This document shows positions 42,872 to 51,765 of a stretch of DNA of 64,000 nucleotides, piece by piece (the stretch's first letter is position 1; each line of letters starts with the position of its first letter). The DNA is taken from contig JAEWYT010000093.1 of NCBI GenBank assembly GCA_023458595.1, forward strand, positions 1-64,000, given 5' to 3'. Below the pieces are notes generated by a model, which was given only the letters and a program-made list of their open reading frames with translations, searched no databases and was not told the DNA's origin. The position numbers and the translations under genes are program-made. This stretch comes from Pseudomonadota bacterium. Its GTDB lineage: Bacteria > Pseudomonadota > Alphaproteobacteria > Rhizobiales > Tepidamorphaceae.

Positions 42872-43834
42872 TCAGGCCCACCCCATCGCCCCGAGCGCCG
42901 CGTCGGCGACCAGCCCGGCGAAGAGGATCCAGCCGTAGTCGCGGTTCGAGCGGAACAGCATCAGGCAGCGGGCGGGATCGTCGTAGCGGAACGTCACGAC
43001 CTGCCAGGCCAGGTGGCCGGCGCCCGCCGCGAGCCCCAGCCAGGCCGGCCAGCCGGCGCCGGCCAGATGGAAGGCGACGCCGAACAGGATGGTGGCGAGG
43101 CTGAAGAACAGCGCGATCATCTGCCGCGTCCTGCCGCCGAACAGGCGGGCGGTCGAATGGACGCCGATCAGCTCGTCGTCGGCGATGTCCTGATGGGCGT
43201 AGATCGTGTCGTAGCCGATGGTCCAGGCGATGCCGCCCACATAGAGGGCGAACGGCGCGAGCGAGAGCGATCCGAATGCCGCCGCCCAGCCCATCAGCGC
43301 GCCCCAGTTGAAGGCGAGCCCCAGCACGAACTGCGGCCACCAGGTGACCCGCTTCATCAGCGGATAGACCAGCACGATCGCGACCGAGGCGAAGCCGACG
43401 CCGACGGCGAACCAGTTGAACTGCAGGAGGACGGCCAGGCCGACCAGGCACAGGCCGAACATGAAGGCCGCCGCCTGCAGGACGGCGACCCGGCCCGAAG
43501 GGATCGGGCGCAGCCTGGTGCGCTCGACCTTCGCGTCGATGTCGCGGTCGACGATGTCGTTCCAAACGCAGCCCGCCCCGCGCATGGAGACCGCGCCGAC
43601 AAGAAACAGGAAGATGTGCCACGGGTCCGGATACGGCGCGCCGGCGGCGACGGCGGCGAGCGCCACCGACCACCAGCACGGCCAGAGCAGGAGCCACCAG
43701 CCGATCGGCCGGTCGAGGCGGGCCATACGCAGATAGGGCTTGGCCCAGTCCGGCGCGAGGCGGGCGACCCAGTGGTCGCGCACCGCGTCGACGGTGGCGG
43801 ACGGGTCGACGGTCCCGGTCGGGCCGGCCATCAT
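42872..43834 (-). CDS. ubiA: 4-hydroxybenzoate polyprenyltransferase
   Basis: A 320-residue UbiA membrane prenyltransferase of ubiquinone synthesis. The first Asp-rich motif is VWNDIVDRDIDAKVERTRLR and the second is IYAHQDIADDELIG. Around eight hydrophobic helices. It starts at 43834, so its first four bases (ATGA) overlap the stop of the GNAT gene. The enzyme supplies quinone for the aa3 oxidase chain indirectly. Confidence 0.95.
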   Translation of the reverse strand: MMAGPTGTVDPSATVDAVRDHWVARLAPDWAKPYLRMARLDRPIGWWLLLWPCWWSVALAAVAAGAPYPDPWHIFLFLVGAVSMRGAGCVWNDIVDRDIDAKVERTRLRPIPSGRVAVLQAAAFMFGLCLVGLAVLLQFNWFAVGVGFASVAIVLVYPLMKRVTWWPQFVLGLAFNWGALMGWAAAFGSLSLAPFALYVGGIAWTIGYDTIYAHQDIADDELIGVHSTARLFGGRTRQMIALFFSLATILFGVAFHLAGAGWPAWLGLAAGAGHLAWQVVTFRYDDPARCLMLFRSNRDYGWILFAGLVADAALGAMGWA

Positions 43835-44292
43835 CGGTCGCCGGCCCGCGTCAGGAGCTTGGTCATCATGCGCGATTCGCGCATCTCCCAGCCGTGGCGG
43901 CGATAGAGCCGCGCGGCGCCCTCGTTGCCGTCCATCACTTCCAGATGCAGAGCCTTGATCCCGTCGGCACGGGCCATCTCCTGCATCAGCTCGAGCGCGC
44001 GCGAGGCGACGCCGAGACCGCGATGTCCGGGCACCACGTAGAACTCGTCGACGAAGCCGTCCCGGCCCTGGAACTCCAGCGAATAGCCGTAGCAGAGCAC
44101 GGCGTAGCCGGCCGGCGCGCCATCGCGGCGGATCATCAGGGCGCGGCCGTAGAGCGGGTTTGCCATGAGCTCGCCGAGGGCGGCCTCGTTCCCGGGGCCG
44201 TGCGGATGGCCGTCCTCGGCGCAGAACGCCCTGGTGAAGGCGGTCAGCGTATCCCACTCGTCGTCGCCGCACGGTGTCAGCGTGATGTCCAT
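43831..44292 (-). CDS. GNAT family N-acetyltransferase
   Basis: A 153-residue acetyltransferase. The acetyl-CoA loop is VPGHRGLGVASRALELM (Q/RxxGxG/A-like) and the tail NEGAARLYRRHGWEMRE is typical. ATG 44292 (MDITLTPCGDD) is the likely start. It is upstream of and overlapping ubiA on the same strand, and divergent from rsmE (93-bp gap). Substrate unknown. Confidence 0.9.
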   Translation of the reverse strand: MDITLTPCGDDEWDTLTAFTRAFCAEDGHPHGPGNEAALGELMANPLYGRALMIRRDGAPAGYAVLCYGYSLEFQGRDGFVDEFYVVPGHRGLGVASRALELMQEMARADGIKALHLEVMDGNEGAARLYRRHGWEMRESRMMTKLLTRAGDR

Positions 44293-44385
44293 CGGCCGCC
44301 GTCCCGGGCTTCCTATCGATCGCGGCGGACGGTAGACGAGAGCGGTCGAAAAATCGAGGCGGCCGGAGAACGCGGCCGAACCGCC

Positions 44386-45114
44386 ATGAGCAAACCGCAA
44401 CGCCTGTTCGTCGATGCGCCGCTGGCAGAGGGCGCGCGCGTGTCGCTGTCGGGCGACCAGGCCCACTATCTCGTCAACGTCATGCGGCGCGGCGACGGCG
44501 ACCCCGTCGCCCTGTTCAACGGCCGCGACGGGGAGTGGACCGGCGCGATCAGGAAGACGGGAAAGCGCAGCGTCGAGGTCGAGCTCTCGGAAAGGACGCG
44601 CGGGCAGTCCGCCCCGCCCGACATCCACTACTGCTTCGCCCCGATCAAGCGGGCGCGGCTCGATTTCATCGCCCAGAAGGCGACCGAGCTCGGCGCGGCG
44701 CTGCTGCAGCCGGTGCTGACAAGATTCACGGTCGCCGAGCGGGTGAAGACGGAGAGGCTCGCCGCCAATGCGGTCGAGGCCGCTGAGCAGTGCGGCGTCC
44801 TTTGGGTGCCGGAGATCGCCGAACCGGTCGCCTTCGAGCGTTTCCTCGCCGGGCGGAACCCCGCCCGCACGCTGGTCTTCTGCGACGAGGCCGCCCCCGT
44901 CGCCGATCCCATCGAAGCCCTGAAGGCGGCGCCGGACGGGCCCTTCGCGGTGCTGATCGGGCCGGAAGGCGGCTTCGCCGAGGAGGAGCGGCAGCTTCTC
45001 CGGCGCGGCGAGAACGTCGTCGCGGTCTCGCTCGGGCCCCGGGTGATGCGCGCCGATACGGCGGGAATCGCCGCGCTGGCGCTGCTCCAGGCGGTCAAGG
45101 GCGACTGGCGCTGA
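44386..45114 (+). CDS. rsmE: 16S rRNA (uracil(1498)-N(3))-methyltransferase
   Basis: A 242-residue SPOUT-fold methyltransferase acting on U1498 of 16S rRNA. A PUA-like N-terminal domain (with SGDQAHYLVNVMRRGDGD) precedes the knot domain, whose SAM-binding signatures are VLIGPEGGFAEEE and VSLGPRVMRADTAGIAAL. ATG 44386 chosen by the domain start. It is followed 98 bp later by gshA. Confidence 0.94.
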   Translation: MSKPQRLFVDAPLAEGARVSLSGDQAHYLVNVMRRGDGDPVALFNGRDGEWTGAIRKTGKRSVEVELSERTRGQSAPPDIHYCFAPIKRARLDFIAQKATELGAALLQPVLTRFTVAERVKTERLAANAVEAAEQCGVLWVPEIAEPVAFERFLAGRNPARTLVFCDEAAPVADPIEALKAAPDGPFAVLIGPEGGFAEEERQLLRRGENVVAVSLGPRVMRADTAGIAALALLQAVKGDWR

Positions 45115-45212
45115 CCCCACGTCCGGCGCATGGGTGCCCCCGCATCTGGATGTTTGTTCTTCGGCGCGCGCTATGTAAGGTGCGCGACCTGTCAGATCCC
45201 AGAGCTTCCCGC

Positions 45213-46583
45213 ATGGCCCGAGACCTCACCGATTCCACGCCGCTCGAGACCCGCGACGAGCTGATCGCCTACCTCGAGGACGGCTGCAAGCCCGCCTCGA
45301 AGTTCCGCATCGGCACGGAGCACGAGAAATTCGGGTTCTACGAAGCCGACTGCTCGCCGGTCCCCTACGAGGGCGAGCGCGGCATCGGGGCGCTGCTCAA
45401 CAACATGCAGGTGCTGCTCGGCTGGGAGCCGGTGACGGACGGCGACAAGATCATCGGGCTCGTCGATCCGACCCACGGCGGGGCGATCTCGCTGGAGCCG
45501 GGCGGCCAGTTCGAGCTGTCCGGCGCGCCGCTCGATTCGATCCACCAGACCTGCCGAGAGGTGAACGCGCATCTCGCGCAGCTTCGCGAGGTCGCCGAGC
45601 CGCTCGGCATCGGGTTCCTGGGGCTGGGCTTCTCGCCGAAGTGGACGCTCGCCGAGACGCCGCGGATGCCGAAGCAGCGCTACAACATCATGACGGCCTA
45701 CATGCAGAAGGTCGGCACGATGGGCCTCGACATGATGTACCGGACCTGCACCGTGCAGGTGAACCTCGACTTCGCCTCGGAAGCCGACATGGTGAAGAAG
45801 ATGCGCGTCGGCCTGGCGCTGCAGCCGGTCGCGACCGCCCTCTTCGCCAACTCGCCCTTCAAGGAGGGCGAGCCGAACGGCTTCCTGTCGCTGCGCAGCG
45901 AGGTGTGGAAGCACACCGACAACGACCGCGCCGGCATGCTGCCCTTCGTCTTCGACAAGGGCTTCGGATTCGAGGCCTATGCCGACTACGCGCTCGACGT
46001 GCCGCTCTATTTCGTCAAGCGCGGCGACACCTATCACGACGTCGCGGGCGAATCCTTCCGCGACCTGATGGACGGCAGGCTTAAGAGCCTGCCGGGCGAG
46101 CGGGCGACGCAGTCGGACTGGGTGAACCATCTCACCACGATCTTCCCGGAAGTGCGGCTGAAGAAGTTCATCGAGATGCGCGGCGCCGACGGCGGGCCGT
46201 GGGGGCGGCTGTGCGCGCTGCCCGCCTTCTGGGTCGGCCTGCTCTACGACCAGACGGCGCTCGACGCGGCGTGGGACATGGTCAGGGACTGGACCGCGGA
46301 GGAACGCCAGAGCCTGCGCGACGCGGTGCCGAGGACGGCGCTGAAGACGCCGTTCCGGGGCGGCACCGTGCAGGATCTCGCGATCCGGGCCGTCGCGATC
46401 GCGCAGGAGGGCCTGAAGCGGCGCGCCCACGGCTATGGCGGCGAGACCGACGAGACGCGCTTCATCGAGGAACTCGCCGAGATCGCGGAGAGCGGCGTGA
46501 CGCCCGCCGAGCGCATGCTCGCCGAGTTCGCCGGCCCCTGGGGCGGCGACATCGACCGCGTCTTTGCGGAGTACGCGTATTGA
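45213..46583 (+). CDS. gshA: glutamate-cysteine ligase (plant/alphaproteobacterial type)
   Basis: A 456-residue GCS, first step of glutathione synthesis, related to plant GSH1 rather than E. coli GshA. Landmarks are IGTEHEKFGFY, EPGGQFELSGAP, YMQKVGTMGLDMMYRTCTVQ and HLTTIFPEVRLK. Start at MARDLTDST with a short upstream gap. It ends TGA overlapping the TTG start of the EamA exporter gene. Glutathione would support the GST and GFA proteins of this window. Confidence 0.95.
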   Translation: MARDLTDSTPLETRDELIAYLEDGCKPASKFRIGTEHEKFGFYEADCSPVPYEGERGIGALLNNMQVLLGWEPVTDGDKIIGLVDPTHGGAISLEPGGQFELSGAPLDSIHQTCREVNAHLAQLREVAEPLGIGFLGLGFSPKWTLAETPRMPKQRYNIMTAYMQKVGTMGLDMMYRTCTVQVNLDFASEADMVKKMRVGLALQPVATALFANSPFKEGEPNGFLSLRSEVWKHTDNDRAGMLPFVFDKGFGFEAYADYALDVPLYFVKRGDTYHDVAGESFRDLMDGRLKSLPGERATQSDWVNHLTTIFPEVRLKKFIEMRGADGGPWGRLCALPAFWVGLLYDQTALDAAWDMVRDWTAEERQSLRDAVPRTALKTPFRGGTVQDLAIRAVAIAQEGLKRRAHGYGGETDETRFIEELAEIAESGVTPAERMLAEFAGPWGGDIDRVFAEYAY

Positions 46584-47515
46584 CGGCTGCCGCTCCTCGC
46601 GCCGCCTCGGTCGGGGACGCGGCGGGCGCGTTCGGGACCGCGGAATTCGTCCTCTATGCCCTGACGGTCGCCACCTGGTCGACGAGCTGGATCCTGATCA
46701 AGATGCAGGTCGGTCCCGTGCCGGTCTGGCAATCGGTGCTCTACCGCTTCGCCATCGCAGCCGTCGTGATGTTCGCCTGGGTCGTCCTGTCGGGCCGGCG
46801 GCTGTGGTTCCCCGTCCGGCTGCATCCGCGCTTAATGCTGATGGGCGTGCTGATGTTCTCGCTGAACTTCGCGCTGTTCTATGTGGCGGCCCAGTGGCTG
46901 ACGTCGGGACTGCTGGCGGTGGTCTTCTCGCTGGTGACGATCCTCAATCCGATCAACGCCGCGATCGTGCTGCGCGACCGTTTGGAGCCGCGCGTGCTGA
47001 TCGGGGCGCTGATCGGCGTCACCGGCATCGCCCTCATCTTCTGGCCGGAGGTGAGCCGACCGGAGACCGGCACGGCCGCGCTCTTGGGGCTGGCCTCGGC
47101 GGGCACCGGGGCAATGTGCTTCTCGCTCGGCAACATGGTCGCCTCGCGCGTGCACAGGCAGGGCTATCCAGTAGTCTCCACCAATGCCTGGGGCATGTTC
47201 TACGGCGTGCTGCTCCTGGCGGCGATCGTCGCCGGCATCGGCGAGCCCCTGGCCTTCGACACGAGGCCCTTCTACGTCGTGCCGCTCGTGCTGCTGGCGA
47301 CGGTCTCGACGGTCGTGCCGATGGCGAGCTTCCTGACGCTCATGCGGCGGATCGGACCCGGCCGGGCCGGCTATGCGACCGTCATGTTCCCGGTCGGCGC
47401 CCTTGTCATCTCGTGGCTTTTCGAGGGATACGAATGGACGGTGGTCGCGTTCGCGGGGCTTGCGATGGCGCTTGCTGGCAATCTGTTCGTGCTCGGAAAG
47501 CCCCGCTCGTCCTGA
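46580..47515 (+). CDS. EamA/DMT superfamily transporter
   Basis: A 311-residue integral membrane protein with about ten hydrophobic segments arranged as two EamA repeats (for example ALTVATWSTSWILIK, FSLNFALFYVAAQWL, LIGVTGIALIFWPE, VGALVISWLFEGYE). It is a likely small-molecule exporter. The start is inferred to be TTG 46580, overlapping the gshA stop in a TATTGACGG context; an internal start cannot be excluded. Coupling to gshA suggests a thiol-related substrate, but that is speculative. Confidence 0.86.
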   Translation: MTAAAPRAASVGDAAGAFGTAEFVLYALTVATWSTSWILIKMQVGPVPVWQSVLYRFAIAAVVMFAWVVLSGRRLWFPVRLHPRLMLMGVLMFSLNFALFYVAAQWLTSGLLAVVFSLVTILNPINAAIVLRDRLEPRVLIGALIGVTGIALIFWPEVSRPETGTAALLGLASAGTGAMCFSLGNMVASRVHRQGYPVVSTNAWGMFYGVLLLAAIVAGIGEPLAFDTRPFYVVPLVLLATVSTVVPMASFLTLMRRIGPGRAGYATVMFPVGALVISWLFEGYEWTVVAFAGLAMALAGNLFVLGKPRSS

Positions 47516-47548
47516 AGCGCGCCGCCACCGGCCTTGGGGGCTTGCGAC

Positions 47549-48004
47549 ATGAAGGGACTTCTCGCATCGGCGACGATCGCAGCCGCGCTGGCGCTGGCCG
47601 GCCCGGCGGCCGCCAACTGGCGCGTCGTCTGGGACGGCATGGCGGTGGGCGAGGCGCGCAGCGGCAAGGCTTCGCTGTCGGCGGAATGCCTCGGCGACGG
47701 CCTCGTGCTCGGCGTCTACGAGAAAGCCTGGCCGTTCGAGCACGCGGCGGGCATCGACATCGTGATCGACGGCCACGCCTATCCGGTCCGGCAGTATGGC
47801 TCGGGCGATCGTATCGTGCTGTCGGACGCCGACGGCAAGGGCGGCACCCTCGGCACGTCGCCGACGCTCCGCGCCGCGCTGAAGGCGGGCCGGGAAGCGC
47901 GGCTCGTCGGCGCATCCGTCTCCGGCATCGCGCCGAAGGAGATCACCTTCGGCCTGCTCGGCTCGGAAAAAGCGATCTCGACCGTCGAGGCGTTCTGCAG
48001 GTAG
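47549..48004 (+). CDS. secreted protein of unknown function
   Basis: A 151-residue protein that I do not recognise. A signal peptide (MKGLLASATIAAALALAGPA, ending near AAAN) is followed by WRVVWDGMAVGEARSG, and two Cys at AECLG and AFCR could form one disulfide. It is mostly beta-like by composition. It is 33 bp downstream of the EamA gene, and convergent with the LysR gene. Function unknown. Confidence 0.78.
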   Translation: MKGLLASATIAAALALAGPAAANWRVVWDGMAVGEARSGKASLSAECLGDGLVLGVYEKAWPFEHAAGIDIVIDGHAYPVRQYGSGDRIVLSDADGKGGTLGTSPTLRAALKAGREARLVGASVSGIAPKEITFGLLGSEKAISTVEAFCR

Positions 48005-48034
48005 GCGGGCGCGGCCCGGCGGAGAACCCCGCCC

Positions 48035-48916
48035 CTACTCCGCGGCCTCCGACATCGCCGCCGACAGGTTGCCGATGCGGCTGACGATGTGGTGGGTGAG
48101 CGCATCGTGAATCGCCGAGCGGGCGTGCCTGGCGCGGATGAAGCCGATGTCGCAGGGCGGCAGCGCCGGAAAGCCGTCGCGTTCGGTCAGAATGCGCATG
48201 TCGGGGCGGATGGCGCTTTCGGGCAGGATCGTTATGGCGAGACCGGCGAGGACGGCGCTGCTGAGGGCGGCCGCCGCCGAGCTCGTATAGGCGACGCGGT
48301 ACTTGCGGCCGACCGAATCCAGCGCCGCCTGGGCGGTCCTGCGCCAGGAGCAGGTCTGCGGCCCGACCGCGAGCGGCAGCGGGTCGGCGAGGTGCGTCGC
48401 GTGATCCCGCGAGCCGACGAAGTTGAGGGCCTCGCGGCGGATCACCTCGCCGTTCATGACGTCGCAATTGGTGACGATGGCGAGATCCAGCTCCCCTTTC
48501 TCGATATGCCTGTTCAGATTGGTCGAGCCGTCGCACCGCACCATGAGCTCCACGTGCGGATGGCTGCGGGCGAAGGCGGAGAGAACGCGCGGCAGCAGCC
48601 GGTCGGCATAGTCGTCGGGAACGCCGAGCGTCACCAGGCCCTGCAGGTCCGGCTCTGAGAACACCGACACCGCCTCCTCGCTGAGCGAAACGATGCGCTG
48701 GGCGTAATCGAGCAGCCGCAGGCCGTCCGGGGTCAGGCGCACCGAGCGGGCGCCACGCTCCAGCAGCGCCTTGCCGACCATGTCCTCGAGCTTCTTCATC
48801 TGCATCGAGACCGCCGACTGGGTCCGGTGCACCTCGTCGGCCGCGCGCGTGAAGCTGCCGGTCTCGGCGATCGTCAGGAACGTGCGCAGAAGCTCGACGT
48901 CGATCAGGTTCGTCAT
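48035..48916 (-). CDS. LysR family transcriptional regulator
   Basis: A 293-residue LysR-type regulator. The N-terminal winged helix contains GSFTRAADEVHRTQSAVSMQ, and a periplasmic-binding-protein-like effector domain follows (~90-290). It starts at MTNLIDVELL (48916). Two in-frame upstream ATGs exist but would lie on top of the binding site. A LysR box lies just upstream (48925-48943), pointing to autoregulation and control of the divergent DUF1127 gene. The effector is unknown. Confidence 0.93.
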   Translation of the reverse strand: MTNLIDVELLRTFLTIAETGSFTRAADEVHRTQSAVSMQMKKLEDMVGKALLERGARSVRLTPDGLRLLDYAQRIVSLSEEAVSVFSEPDLQGLVTLGVPDDYADRLLPRVLSAFARSHPHVELMVRCDGSTNLNRHIEKGELDLAIVTNCDVMNGEVIRREALNFVGSRDHATHLADPLPLAVGPQTCSWRRTAQAALDSVGRKYRVAYTSSAAAALSSAVLAGLAITILPESAIRPDMRILTERDGFPALPPCDIGFIRARHARSAIHDALTHHIVSRIGNLSAAMSEAAE

Positions 48917-48924
48917 GGATCTCT

Positions 48925-48943
48925 CCATCAACATATCTGATGG
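48925..48943. promoter_or_regulatory. LysR-type operator (T-N11-A dyad)
   Basis: CCATCA-N7-TGATGG is an inverted repeat with a T and A 12 bases apart (T-N11-A), nine bases before the LysR start codon and about 140 bp before DUF1127 gene 1. It fits the LysR consensus exactly and lies in the divergent promoter region. Confidence 0.65.
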
Positions 48944-49085
48944 GTACGATTAAAAACATTCGTTGGAATAATCAATCCCCGTACACCATCTTCCGCTCAT
49001 CCGAAATCGACACCTGCTTCGCGGCGGCCGGGCGGAAGACCCGACGGGCCGCCGAGGGGGGTGCATTCCGCAAAAGGAGGCGGAC

Positions 49086-49361
49086 ATGACGACAAGATCC
49101 GTTTCTCTCGGCAAGAGCGGGCCTTTCCTCGCGGCCGGCAACCGGCTGATCGCCCGGACGTGGCAGCTGTGGCGCGCCTGGATGGCCCGCCGGCAGGTGA
49201 TGGGGCTCCTGGAGGCCGACGACCGCATGCTGGCCGACATCGGGCTGACCCGTTCCGACGTCGTCGGATCGCTCGCCTCGGCGATGGATGTCGATCCGTC
49301 GCACCAGCTCATCCGGGCGCGGGACGAGCGGCGGACCAGCCGCCTGCGCCGCCGTTCGTAG
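49086..49361 (+). CDS. DUF1127 domain-containing protein 1
   Basis: A 91-residue protein. The DUF1127 core is MGLLEADDRMLADIGLTRSD, preceded by an Arg/Trp-rich stretch (ARTWQLWRAWMARRQ) and followed by a basic tail (RTSRLRRRS). DUF1127 proteins are small Arg-rich proteins; some bind RNA and affect metabolism, but this one's role is unknown. A strong ribosome site AAAAGGAGG sits before the ATG. It is divergent from the LysR regulator. Confidence 0.88.
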   Translation: MTTRSVSLGKSGPFLAAGNRLIARTWQLWRAWMARRQVMGLLEADDRMLADIGLTRSDVVGSLASAMDVDPSHQLIRARDERRTSRLRRRS

Positions 49362-49567
49362 CGGCAGGTCGCGAACCCCTTATTCGCGGTCGCAAAAACG
49401 ACACGGACGATCGGCGCCAAGCCTTTGGTGCATGGCTGGATTTCGGGCCCGGCATAGCACAATTAAGTCCCAATCAATATCTACGTGTTGCAATGCACAA
49501 CGAACGTCGCGCCGGCTTTGCCAGCGCGGCGTTTGTGCCCTCAACGGTCGTTTTGAAAGACAACGCC

Positions 49568-49831
49568 ATGGACATGCTCACCTATGCCGGCCACGCGGCC
49601 GGTTCCATCCAGCCGCCGCACGCGTTCCGTGACCACGTCGCGCATCTGATCACCCGTCTGGTCCGCGCCCGCAAGGCGCGCCGGGACTTCGAGACCCTGC
49701 GCGGCGCCAGCGACCATCTGCTGGCCGACATCGGCTTGACCCGCGGCCAGGTCGACCGCGCGCTCGCCACTCCGTTCTGGGTGACCCCGTCGGACCGCAT
49801 CGCTCTTTCCCGTCAGCAGCGCAGCCGCTGA
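49568..49831 (+). CDS. DUF1127-like protein 2
   Basis: An 87-residue paralogue of the preceding protein: RLVRARKARRDFETLRGASD, then HLLADIGLTRGQVDRALATP. The start at 49568 follows a weak GAAAG site. An upstream in-frame ATG (49494) could extend it by 25 residues with no better support. A good terminator follows at 49881. Together with DUF1127-1 it forms a small set beside LysR. Confidence 0.84.
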   Translation: MDMLTYAGHAAGSIQPPHAFRDHVAHLITRLVRARKARRDFETLRGASDHLLADIGLTRGQVDRALATPFWVTPSDRIALSRQQRSR

Positions 49832-49880
49832 ACGGTGGGTGGGGCGACACCGGCCGGATTCACGGAAATCCCGCCAATTG

Positions 49881-49921
49881 AATGGCCGCGGCCGAGCTGA
49901 TCGCCGCGGCCATTCGCTTTT
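49881..49921 (+). terminator. rho-independent terminator after DUF1127-2
   Basis: A perfect 12-bp stem AATGGCCGCGGC/GCCGCGGCCATT (49881-49892 with 49903-49914) around a 10-base loop is followed by CGCTTTTT. It lies 50 bp after the stop at 49831. Confidence 0.82.
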
Positions 49922-49944
49922 TCCAGAGCCCCGCACGAACCCAC

Positions 49945-49974
49945 TTGCGCATTTCTCAGGGTCGTCTATATATA
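49945..49974 (+). promoter_or_regulatory. predicted promoter of the DUF2892-type gene
   Basis: TTGCGC (49945-49950), then TATATATATT (49967-49976) with 16-18 bp spacing, in an unusually AT-rich patch. The start codon is 34-40 bp downstream. Confidence 0.5.
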
Positions 49975-50007
49975 TTCAATAATTGGAATATGAACGGGGT
50001 GACCGCA

Positions 50008-50211
50008 ATGAATATCGACCGTTTTGTGATGGCCTTCGCCGGCGCCGTTGTTCTCGGCTCGCTGGCGCTGGGTTTCTACGTCAGCACCTGGTGGTTCCTG
50101 CTGACGGCCTTCGTCGGCCTCAACATGTTCCAGGCGGCTTTCACCGGTTTCTGCCCGCTCGCCATGATCCTGAAGAAGGTCGGCTTCAAGCCGGGCAACG
50201 CGTTCGCGTGA
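50008..50211 (+). CDS. DUF2892 (YgaP-like) small membrane protein
   Basis: A 67-residue protein: MNIDRFVMAFAGAVVLGSLA, two hydrophobic helices (with a WW pair in YVSTWWFLLTAFVG), and NMFQAAFTGFCPLAMILKKV, matching DUF2892. Such domains occur alone or fused to rhodaneses, and the conserved FCPL is present. ATG 50008 has GGGGTGA six bases upstream; ATG 49990 would add six residues. It is unrelated in sequence to the DUF1127 genes but adjacent. Confidence 0.85.
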   Translation: MNIDRFVMAFAGAVVLGSLALGFYVSTWWFLLTAFVGLNMFQAAFTGFCPLAMILKKVGFKPGNAFA

Positions 50212-50265
50212 CCGGCTCCGGGCAGTAGCGCCCGAAATCCTGATCCCTCCCGGGCCTGAACGGCG

Positions 50266-51711
50266 CTAGTCGTCGAAAAGGCTCGCCTGACGGCCGGGCT
50301 TCCGCCCGGCCTTTTTCTTGTCTTCCCCGCCGGCTCCGGCCGGGCGCGGTGTCGCGCCGTCGGGCGCGACGGCGACCGGCACCGTGCCGTCGGCGAACTG
50401 GATCTCCAGCCGATCGCCGGTCGCGTGGCCCTTGGCCGTGCGCACCATCTCGCCGGCGGCGTCGCGAACCAGCGCGTAGCCGCGCTTCAGCGTCTGTTCG
50501 TAGCTCAGCGCGTCGAGCAGGGTCGCGACCCGTCCGAGCCTGTCCTTGCGCCGCTCTACCAGCACGGTCATCGCCCGCCCGGCGCGGGCCCGAAGCGCCT
50601 CGACCCGTTCGCCGCCGCGCGCGATGCGGTCGGTGATGCGCCCCGGCGACAGGCGCGCGGACGCGCGGGCGAGCCGGGTGCCGTGCGACCGGGTGTTGGC
50701 GATCAGCGCGCGGCCGAGCCGGCCGGCAGCCTCGTCGAAGCGCTGTCGGGGCAGCGCCAGGAGGTCGCCGAGCTTCGGCAGGCCACGGGAGGCGGCGCGC
50801 AGATGGGCCTTGCGCTCCTGAACGAGGCGCATGAGCCCGGTCTTCAGCCGCTGCGCCCGGTCGGAAACGGTCGCGATCAGCTCTGAGCGGACCGGCACCG
50901 CCATCTCGGCGGCCGCCGTCGGGGTCGGCGCGCGCACGTCGGCGGCGTGGTCGATCAGGGTCCAGTCGGTCTCGTGGCCGACGGCGGAGACGATCGGGAT
51001 GACGCTTTCGGCAGCCGCGCGGACGACGATCTCCTCGTTGAAGCACCACAGGTCTTCCAGGCTGCCGCCGCCGCGCGCGGCGATGATGAGGTCCGGCCGG
51101 GGGATACGTCCGCCTGTGTCCAGCGCGTTGAAGCCGCGGATGCCGCCGGCGATCTCGTCCTCGGCGCCCTGCCCCTGCACCCGCGCCGGCCAGACCAGCA
51201 CGCGCACGGGGAAACGGTCGGCGAGGCGATGGAGGATGTCGCGGATCACCGCGCCGGTCGGCGAGGTGACGACGCCGATGACGCGCGGCAGATAGGGCAG
51301 CGGCACCTTGCGGTCGGCGTCGAACAGGCCTTCGGCCGCGAGCTTCTTGCGGCGCTCCTCGAGCAGCGCCATCAGCGCGCCGACGCCGGCTGGCTCCAGC
51401 GATTCGATGACGATCTGATAGGTCGAGCGGCCGGGATAGGTCGTCACCTTGCCCGTCGCGATGACCTCGAGCCCCTCCTCCGGCTTGAAACGGAGCTTGC
51501 CGAAGGTGCCCTTCCAGATGATCGCGTCGATGCGCGCGTTCTCGTCCTTCAGGGCGAAATAGACGTGGCCCGACGAATGCGGCCCGCGATAGCCCGACAC
51601 CTCGCCGCGCAGCCGTACATAGGGAAACGCGTCCTCGACCGTCCGCTTCACGGCAAAGGCGAGCTCGGAAACGGAGAGTTCCGGAATGTTGGCTTGGGCG
51701 GGCTCGGCCAT
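50266..51711 (-). CDS. xseA: exodeoxyribonuclease VII large subunit
   Basis: A 481-residue catalytic subunit of ExoVII, which with XseB degrades single-stranded DNA. An OB-fold N-terminal domain (LRGEVSGYRGPHSSGHVYFA) precedes the nuclease core, with TSPTGAVIRDILHR, ARGGGSLEDLWCFNEE and GHETDWTLIDHAADVRAPTP. The C-terminus is long and coiled. xseB is not in the window next to it. The C-terminal ~25 residues are Lys/Gly-rich. Confidence 0.95.
   Translation of the reverse strand: MAEPAQANIPELSVSELAFAVKRTVEDAFPYVRLRGEVSGYRGPHSSGHVYFALKDENARIDAIIWKGTFGKLRFKPEEGLEVIATGKVTTYPGRSTYQIVIESLEPAGVGALMALLEERRKKLAAEGLFDADRKVPLPYLPRVIGVVTSPTGAVIRDILHRLADRFPVRVLVWPARVQGQGAEDEIAGGIRGFNALDTGGRIPRPDLIIAARGGGSLEDLWCFNEEIVVRAAAESVIPIVSAVGHETDWTLIDHAADVRAPTPTAAAEMAVPVRSELIATVSDRAQRLKTGLMRLVQERKAHLRAASRGLPKLGDLLALPRQRFDEAAGRLGRALIANTRSHGTRLARASARLSPGRITDRIARGGERVEALRARAGRAMTVLVERRKDRLGRVATLLDALSYEQTLKRGYALVRDAAGEMVRTAKGHATGDRLEIQFADGTVPVAVAPDGATPRPAGAGGEDKKKAGRKPGRQASLFDD
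50292..50316 (+). terminator. plus-strand terminator located inside the 3' end of xseA
   Basis: GGCCGGGC/GCCCGGCC stem with a 4-base loop, then CTTTTTC, 80 bp after the DUF2892 stop. It overlaps the last codons of xseA on the opposite strand, so the xseA tail (KKKAGRKPGRQ) is shaped partly by this element. Confidence 0.6.
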
Positions 51712-51765
51712 GCCCCTGTTTACGCTAAAGCAGGCCGCGCCGCGAGGGGCCGGGGGCCCCGCCCC

